DNA of 64,000 nt from NCBI GenBank assembly GCA_963842795.1, contig CAWJHV010000041.1, forward strand, positions 62,001 through 126,000, in the 5' to 3' direction. Position 1 is the first letter of the stretch. Each line of letters begins with the position of its first letter. Positions 56,494 to 64,000 of the stretch are shown in pieces. Source of the DNA: WHSW01 sp963842795. Its GTDB lineage: Bacteria; Actinomycetota; Thermoleophilia; Solirubrobacterales; 70-9. The translations under genes were made by a program, and so were the position numbers. A model generated the notes under the pieces. That model did not search any database. It saw only the letters and a list, made by a program, of their open reading frames with translations, and had not been told where the DNA came from.

Positions 56494-57894
56494 GTGCCCT
56501 CCCAGCCGCCAGACGCCGATCTCGAGCAGCTCTGGCGCGGGGGTGCGCGAGGAGCTGCGCCGGTCGCTGCCGCGCGACCACCTTCAGCCTCTGGCTCGAG
56601 CCGCGTGCGGCCGGTCTCGGCGCAGGGATCGACCCTGTTCGTGACCGCGCCGGCCACCGTGCGCGCCTGGGTCGAGCGCCGCTACGCCGGACGCGCTCGC
56701 CGAGGCGCTGCGGCGCCGCGCGCCGGCGCTGACCGACATCGCCTTCGTCGACGACGCCGCGGTCGGCGTACGGGCGCGACCGGCGCCGCGCCCGGAGTCG
56801 CTGCCGCTCGACCGCCGCCACACCTTCGAGCGCTTCGTGATCGGCCCCGGCAACCGGCTCGCCCACGCCGCGGCGCTCGCCGTCGCCGAGCTGCCCGGCG
56901 AGGCCTACAACCCGCTGTTCCTCCACGGCCCGCCCGGGCTCGGCAAGACCCACCTGCTGGGCGCGATCGTCGAGTACATGCGCCGCAGCCGGCCCGCAGT
57001 TCGAGGTCCACTACACGACCGCCGAGCGGTTCACCGCCGAGTTCGTCGCCGCCCTGCGCCGCGACGGCCCCGAGGCGTTCAAGGCGCGCTATCGCGAGCT
57101 CGACGCGCTGCTGATCGACGACGTCCAGGTGCTCGAGGGCAAGCAGCACACCGAGGAGGAGTTCGTCCACACCTTCAACACCCTGCACGCGGCCGGCAAG
57201 CAGATCGTGCTCTCCAGCGATCGGCCGCCCGAGGCGCTCTCACGGCTGGCCGAGCGGCTCCGCGACCGCTTCAACTGGGGTCTGCGGGTCGAGCTCGAGG
57301 CCACCGGACCTGCGAACCAGGCTCGCGGTCCTCTGGCGGATCGCCAACGACACCTACGGCGAGCTCCCCGAGCCCGGCGTGCTGCGGGAGATCGCCTCCG
57401 CCGTGCCCGACAACGTGCGCGTGCTCGAGGGAGCGATGACCCGGGTGATGGCGTTCGCCTCCCTGCACAGCGAGCCGCTGACGACGCCGATCGTCCACCG
57501 GGCGCTCGGGCGCGAGCGCCGCCGGTGCGCCTCCGCCCTCGGCCGAGCCGCCGACCCTCGAGGCGATCCAGGACGCCGTCTGCGCGGTCTGCGGCCTGCG
57601 ACGCGAGGAGCTGCTCTCGTCCACGACGCGCTCGCCCGGATCGCCCGGCCGCGCCAGATCGCCATGTACCTCGCCCGCGAGCTCACCCCGCTCTCGCTCG
57701 CCGAGATCGCCCGCGGCTTCGACCGCGACCACAGCACCGTCCTGCACGCCGTCCGCTCCGTCTCGGGCCGACTCGAGCCCGGGTCGGAGACCGCCGCAAC
57801 GATCCACAGGATCCACCTCACCCTGGGGACGCGGCCGACCGCACCGGACCCGTCCACCGAATCGGGGCATGATCCACTCCGGCCGGGTCCGTGA
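56494..57894 (+). CDS. dnaA: Chromosomal replication initiator DnaA (frameshifts)
   Basis: About 465 residues after correction. Signatures: N-terminal REELRRSLPR, AAA+ Walker A LHGPPGLGKTHLLGAI, Walker B ALLIDDVQVLEGKQ, sensor segment IVLSSDRPPEALSRL, and the DNA-binding C-terminus LAEIARGFDRDHSTVLHAVR. It melts oriC and loads the helicase. The GTG at 56494 is preferred; an ATG at 56481 is in a different frame. Breaks lie near 56545, 56575, 56690, 56998, 57310 and 57535-57625. Confidence 0.95.
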
Positions 57895-58000
57895 TCCACA
57901 GCCCCGTCGCCGGGCTTGATCAAGCGATGAACCAACCACGATCCCCAACCGTCCACCAATCAGATACATCTGATCGAAGTAGGAAGATGAGCGACCTTCG
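57895..58000. other. dnaA-dnaN spacer, candidate origin element
   Basis: This 106 bp spacer is less GC-rich than its flanks and carries a perfect 12-base palindrome GCTTGATCAAGC (57914-57925) and a perfect inverted repeat ATCAGAT-AC-ATCTGAT (57959-57974). Just before it, TGATCCACT (57870-57878) and TGATCCACA (57892-57900) are one- to two-mismatch variants of the DnaA box TTATCCACA. It is short for a complete oriC, so a part of the origin may lie elsewhere (another TGATCCACA is at 60542). Confidence 0.45.
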
Positions 58001-59112
58001 ATGAAGCTTTCCGTTCCCCGTGATTCCCTCTCCGCCGCCCTGCAGCTGGTCGGCCGTGCCGTCTCGACCCGCGGCACCCTGCCCTCGCTCGGCGGCATCC
58101 TCGCGATCGCCGTCGGAGGGGACCCTGACCCTGCGCGCCACCGACATGGAGCTGGCCCTGACCCGCACGCTCGACGACGCGAACGTCGAGTCGGAGGGAA
58201 CCGTGCTGCTGCCGGGCCGGCTGTTCGCCGACGTCGTCCGCAGCCTGCCGCCGGGCGAGGTCCGGCTCGAGCTGCGCGGCGAGCAGCGCGACGTGGAGAT
58301 CGCCGGCGGCGGCGCGCGCTTTCACCTCCGCACCCTGCCGGCCGAGGACTTCCCGCGGCTGCCGGAGGTCGAGGGCGAGACCGTGAAGCTGCCCGGCGGG
58401 CCGCTGGCGCGAGACGATCGAGCTGGTCGCCCGCGCGGCGTCGCGCGACGAGGTGCGCCCGATCCTCACCGGCGTCCTCGTGCAGGCCGAGGGCGAGCGG
58501 CTGACGATGGTCGCCACCGACTCCTACCGCCTGAGCGTCAAGCACGCGGACCTGGAGACGCCGTTGTCGGCGCCGCTGGAGGCGAACGTCCCGGCCCGCG
58601 CGCTGCGCGAGCTGGCGCGGATCATCGCCGCGGAGGGCGCGGAGGAGGTCGAGATCGCGCTGCCGCGAAACCAGGCCGTCTTCCGCGTCGCCGGCGTCGT
58701 GCTCTCCTCGCGGCTGATCGAGGGGCAGTTCCCGAGCTGGCGCCAGCTGATCCCGGAGGCGTTCGAGCACGACGTCCGGCTGCCGCGCGAGGAGTTCCTC
58801 GAGATCGCTCGCCGGATCAGCCAGCTCGCCCAGCGCAACGCGCCGCTGCGGCTGGCGTTCGCCGAGGGCGAGCTCACGGTCGCCGCCGAGACGCCCGACA
58901 TCGGCGACGCGAGCGAGGCGCTGCCGGCGCCCTACTCCGGCGAGCCGCTCGAGATCGCGTTCAACCCGCAGTTCCTGATCGAGGGCGTGGAGAGCGTCGC
59001 CACCGAGCAGGTGGCCGTGCAGCTGAGCTCGCCGCTGCGCCCGGGGCTCCTGCGGCCGGTCGACGGCGACGACTTCAGCTACCTCGTGATGCCGATCCGC
59101 CTGAACGTATGA
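58001..59112 (+). CDS. dnaN: DNA polymerase III beta subunit (two frameshifts)
   Basis: 369 residues after two inserted bases are removed. Starts MKLSVPRDSLSAALQLVGRA; breaks near 58120 (extra G in GGAGGGG) and 58408 (extra C in GGCGCGAGA). Sliding-clamp segments: ATDMELALTR, RLTMVATDSYRLSVKH, GQFPSWRQLIPEAFEH and FSYLVMPIRLNV at the C-terminus. The ring tethers polymerase to DNA. The stop overlaps the recF ATG. Confidence 0.96.
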
Positions 59113-60239
59113 GGTGGCGTGGTCGCGTGGTCGTCGAGTCGCTGAGCGGTCCTCGACTTCCGCAACCTCGCCGCCTGCGAGGTGCGGCTCGGCCCGGGGC
59201 TGAACCTGATCTGGGGCGAGAACGGCGCCGGGAAGACGAACCTGCTCGAGGCGCACCTACAGCGCCCTCGCCGGGCGCTCGTGCCGGACCCGCGACGACC
59301 GCGAGACGATCGCCTTCGGCCGCCCGCTGGCGCGCAGCGAGGCGGTGGTCGCCGACGGGACCGAGCGCCGCGAGTTCCTCTGCTCGGTGAGCCGAGCCGA
59401 CGGCCGCCGCCACCTGGTCGACGGCTCGCCGGCGGGCCGCGAGAGCGCCGCGCTGCGCCCGGCGCTGGCGGTCTTCATGCCCGATCGGCTCGCGCTGGTC
59501 AAGGGCCCGCCCGCGGGACGGCGCACCCACCTCGACGGTTTCTGCGCCGCGCTCTGGCCGGCCCGAGCCGAGGCCCGGCGCCGGTACTCGCGCGCGCTCG
59601 CGCAGCGCAACTCGCTGCTCGGGCGGATCCGCGCCGGCGCCGCGGGCGACGGCGAGCCTCGACGCCTGGGACCTCGAGCTCGCGTCGGCCGGGGTCGAGC
59701 TGAGCGCGATCCGCGCGGAGGCGACGGAGCGGTTGGCGCCCGAGTTCGCGTCGGCCGCGTCCGCGCTCGGCCTCGGCGAGTCGGCCGCCCTGACCTACCG
59801 CCCGCGAAGCGCCGCGACCGAGCCCGAGGCCCTGGCCGCGGAGCTCGCCGAGCGGCGTGAGAGCGACCTCGCCCGCGGCTACACCGGCTGGGGTCCGCAT
59901 CACGACGAGCTCGCGATCGAGTCCGCGGAGCGCTCGCTGCGCCGCTACGGCTCCCAGGGCCAGCAGCGGGCCGCGCTGCTCGCGCTCCTGTTCGCCGAGC
60001 GCCGGACCCTGCTCGACGACGGGCGCCCGGCGCCCCTGATGCTGCTCGACGACGTCACCAGCGAGCTCGACGCGGCCCACCGGCGGCTGCTGGTCGAGCA
60101 CCTCGCGGGCGGCGGCGGGCAGGCGCTGATCACGGCGACCGAGACCGATCAGCTGCCGGCCGCCGGCGAGCGCCACGAGATCGCGATCAGGGCCGGCCGG
60201 CCGCTCGGGTCGGCCTCGTCCGGGGAGCGCGCGGCGTGA
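59109..60239 (+). CDS. recF: DNA replication and repair protein RecF (frameshifts)
   Basis: About 375 residues. SMC-like ATPase: Walker A LIWGENGAGKTNLLEA, family segment LVKGPPAGRRTHLDGFCAAL, ABC signature GSQGQQRAALLALL and Walker B PLMLLDDVTSELD. It loads RecA at gaps with RecOR. Starts at 59109 (ATGA overlap with dnaN). Breaks lie near 59150 (extra G in AGCGGTCC), 59258-59285 and 59658. Confidence 0.94.
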
Positions 60240-60554
60240 CCCGCCGCGCGCAACCGCGCCGCCATCGCGGAGTCCGTGCGGGCGGTTCGGGCGCGGTCCG
60301 AGCCGGCGACCCTCATGGCGGCGATCCAGGGCTGCTGGCGCGAGGCGCTCGGCGAGCGGGTCGCGGCGGAGGCGCGGCCGATCCGCGAGCGCGACGGCGT
60401 GGTCACGGTCGAATGTCGTGCCGCGACCTGGGCCCAGGAGCTCGATCTGATGCAGGACGAGCTCGTCGAGAGGCTCAATTCGGCCCTCGGCGAGCCGCGC
60501 GTGGCCGGCCTCCGGCTGATTGTCGGCGACGGGCGACCCCATGATCCACAGTAG
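60236..60554 (+). CDS. DciA-like (DUF721) protein (one frameshift)
   Basis: 105 residues after correction, GTG at 60236 overlapping the recF stop. After a break near 60255 the core reads LMAAIQGCWREALGERVAAE, VTVECRAATWAQELDLMQDE and RVAGLRLIVGDG, the DUF721 pattern. DciA proteins are the ancestral loaders or recruiters of the replicative helicase DnaB. Its position in the dnaA-dnaN-recF-gyrB series is the usual actinobacterial one. Confidence 0.88.
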
Positions 60555-60720
60555 TGCGTGATTTGCAGGACTTTTGTGGCAAAGCGGCGGACTTTCCGGG
60601 GGCCGCGCCTGGTATCCTTATGGAGACTTGTACCCCTGCCCCGATCCGCCGGGACTCGGCCCCCTCGCTGGGCCAGGCGGTCGGGGTTTCTCGTGAAATC
60701 GAACGAAGGGCCTAACTCGA
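60555..60720 (+). promoter_or_regulatory. gyrB upstream region with stem-loop and parS-like motif
   Basis: A 166 bp non-coding leader. CCCCGATCCGCC (60639-60650) and GGCGGTCGGGG (60676-60686) form a strong stem with one bulge, followed by TTTCTCG, which could act as an attenuator, a terminator for the upstream operon, or a leader structure sensing supercoiling. The overlapping GTTTCTCGTGAAAT (60686-60699) matches 12 of 14 parS core bases. A possible -10 is TATCCT at 60613. TGATCCACA at 60542 is a variant DnaA box just inside the upstream gene. Confidence 0.4.
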
Positions 60721-63169
<2,449 letters not shown>

Positions 63170-63187
63170 TCGCGGAGGCCGAAGCTG

Positions 63188-64000
63188 ATGGAAGGTTCAC
63201 TCGAGGCACTGACCGGCCGCATCGAGGAGCGCGAGCTGACGCAGGAGATGCGCAGCTCCTACCTCGACTACGCGATGAGCGTGATCGTCGGGCGGGCGCT
63301 CCCGGACGTCCGCGACGGGTTCAAGCCCGTCCACCGCCGGGTGCTCTACGCGATGCACGACCTGGCGCTGCAGCCGAACCGGCCGTACCGCAAGAGCGCC
63401 TTCATCGTCGGCGAGGTGATGGGTAAGTACCACCCGCACGGCGACTCGGCGATCTACGACACGCTGGTCCGCATGGCGCAGGAGTTCTCGCTGCGCTACC
63501 CGCTGGTCGACGGCCAGGGCAACTTCGGCTCGATCGACGACGACCCCGCCGCGGCGATGCGCTACACCGAGGCCCGGCTCGCGCGCCTGGCGACGGAGAT
63601 GCTGCGCGACATCGACGCCGACACCGTCGACTTCGGGCCCAACTACGACGAGTCGCAGACCGAGCCCCTGGTGCTGCCGGCGCGCTTTCCGAACCTGCTC
63701 GTCAACGGCTCGTCGGGGATCGCGGTCGGGATGGCGACCAACATCCCGCCCCACAACCTGAGCGAGGCGATCGGCGCGGTCAAGGCCTACATGGTCAACC
63801 CGGAGATCGACCTCGCGGGCCTCATGGAGCACATCAAGGGCCCCGACTTCCCGGGCGGCGGGATGATGAGCATGGAGGGCATCCGCGACGCCTACGCCTC
63901 CGGCCGCGCGTCGGTCAAGGTCCGCGCCCGCGCCCATGTCGAGCCGCTCAAGGGCGGCCGCGAGGCGATCATCGTCTCCGAGCTCCCGTTCCAGGTCAAG
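63188..64000 (+). CDS. gyrA: DNA gyrase subunit A (partial, N-terminal 271 residues)
   Basis: The ATG at 63188 has GGAGG nine bases upstream. The sequence reads LDYAMSVIVGRALPDVRDGF, PVHRRVLYAMHDL, the quinolone-determining region GKYHPHGDSAIYDTLVRMAQ, and AAMRYTEARL with the catalytic tyrosine that forms the DNA-protein link. Intact and running off the right edge. The quinolone-determining region has Ser and Asp at the two usual resistance positions, i.e. the common susceptible pattern. Confidence 0.97.
   Translation, partial: MEGSLEALTGRIEERELTQEMRSSYLDYAMSVIVGRALPDVRDGFKPVHRRVLYAMHDLALQPNRPYRKSAFIVGEVMGKYHPHGDSAIYDTLVRMAQEFSLRYPLVDGQGNFGSIDDDPAAAMRYTEARLARLATEMLRDIDADTVDFGPNYDESQTEPLVLPARFPNLLVNGSSGIAVGMATNIPPHNLSEAIGAVKAYMVNPEIDLAGLMEHIKGPDFPGGGMMSMEGIRDAYASGRASVKVRARAHVEPLKGGREAIIVSELPFQVK

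Overview
This window is very GC-rich bacterial chromosome and it carries the replication origin neighbourhood at its right end: parB-parA-rsmG-jag-yidC-yidD-rnpA-rpmH read leftward and dnaA-dnaN-recF-dciA-gyrB-gyrA read rightward. Codon use dominated by G/C third positions, NarL/LiaR-like and PspC-type regulators, a menaquinone (not ubiquinone) context, a Bacillus-like split cytochrome bc complex and the tatAC arrangement suggest a deep-branching actinobacterium, perhaps Thermoleophilia. That placement is inference; no 16S rRNA is present.

Layout. 1-3157: an ECF sigma factor with a coupled downstream gene, and a large secreted alpha/beta-hydrolase-like protein. 3275-18854: an accessory carbohydrate region. 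A lone phosphotransferase faces a UDP-uronate-epimerase-like gene; then, after a palindrome-bearing spacer, eight genes run rightward with stop/start overlaps: MurG-like glycosyltransferase, ABC exporter, phosphotransferase-GT4 fusion, GT4-heparinase fusion, two more phosphotransferase-fold genes, a second MurG-like glycosyltransferase and a polysaccharide-deacetylase-like gene. This looks like one assembly line for making, modifying and exporting a cell-surface glycan; I do not recognise it as a described system, and it is the most interesting part of the window.

18877-29617: a bile-acid/sodium symporter family protein whose end runs through an antisense tRNA-Lys, then tatA-tatC, a long dCTP deaminase, a polyprenyl diphosphate synthase, menG/ubiE, the qcrABC menaquinol:cytochrome c reductase and hemL. 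29621-31666: a fused siroheme-decarboxylase-like (AhbA/AhbB) protein and hemB. 31698-43234: a damaged LysE-type exporter, an ABC-2 exporter pair, a YmdB-type phosphodiesterase, a membrane GT-C/GtrA/alkaline-phosphatase-superfamily group, an FAD oxidoreductase, a PLP aminotransferase and a D-Ala-D-Ala ligase. 43244-51002: a secreted trypsin-like protease, a PspC/LiaF-like three-gene signalling operon, a DUF151 nuclease, an SRPBCC protein and a secreted metzincin. 51109-64000: tRNA-Ile, pdxH and the origin region.

Sequence quality matters for reading this annotation. Many genes, including essential ones (dnaA, dnaN, recF, gyrB, hemB, hemL, rnpA), are interrupted by single-base indels. Breaks are common from about 27.5 kb to 61.4 kb, and there are a few at 6-14 kb. 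Nearly all those I resolved are one extra G or C. I treat these as assembly or consensus errors rather than pseudogenes, and I give the full span of each gene with the approximate break positions. No CRISPR array, insertion sequence or prophage was recognised.
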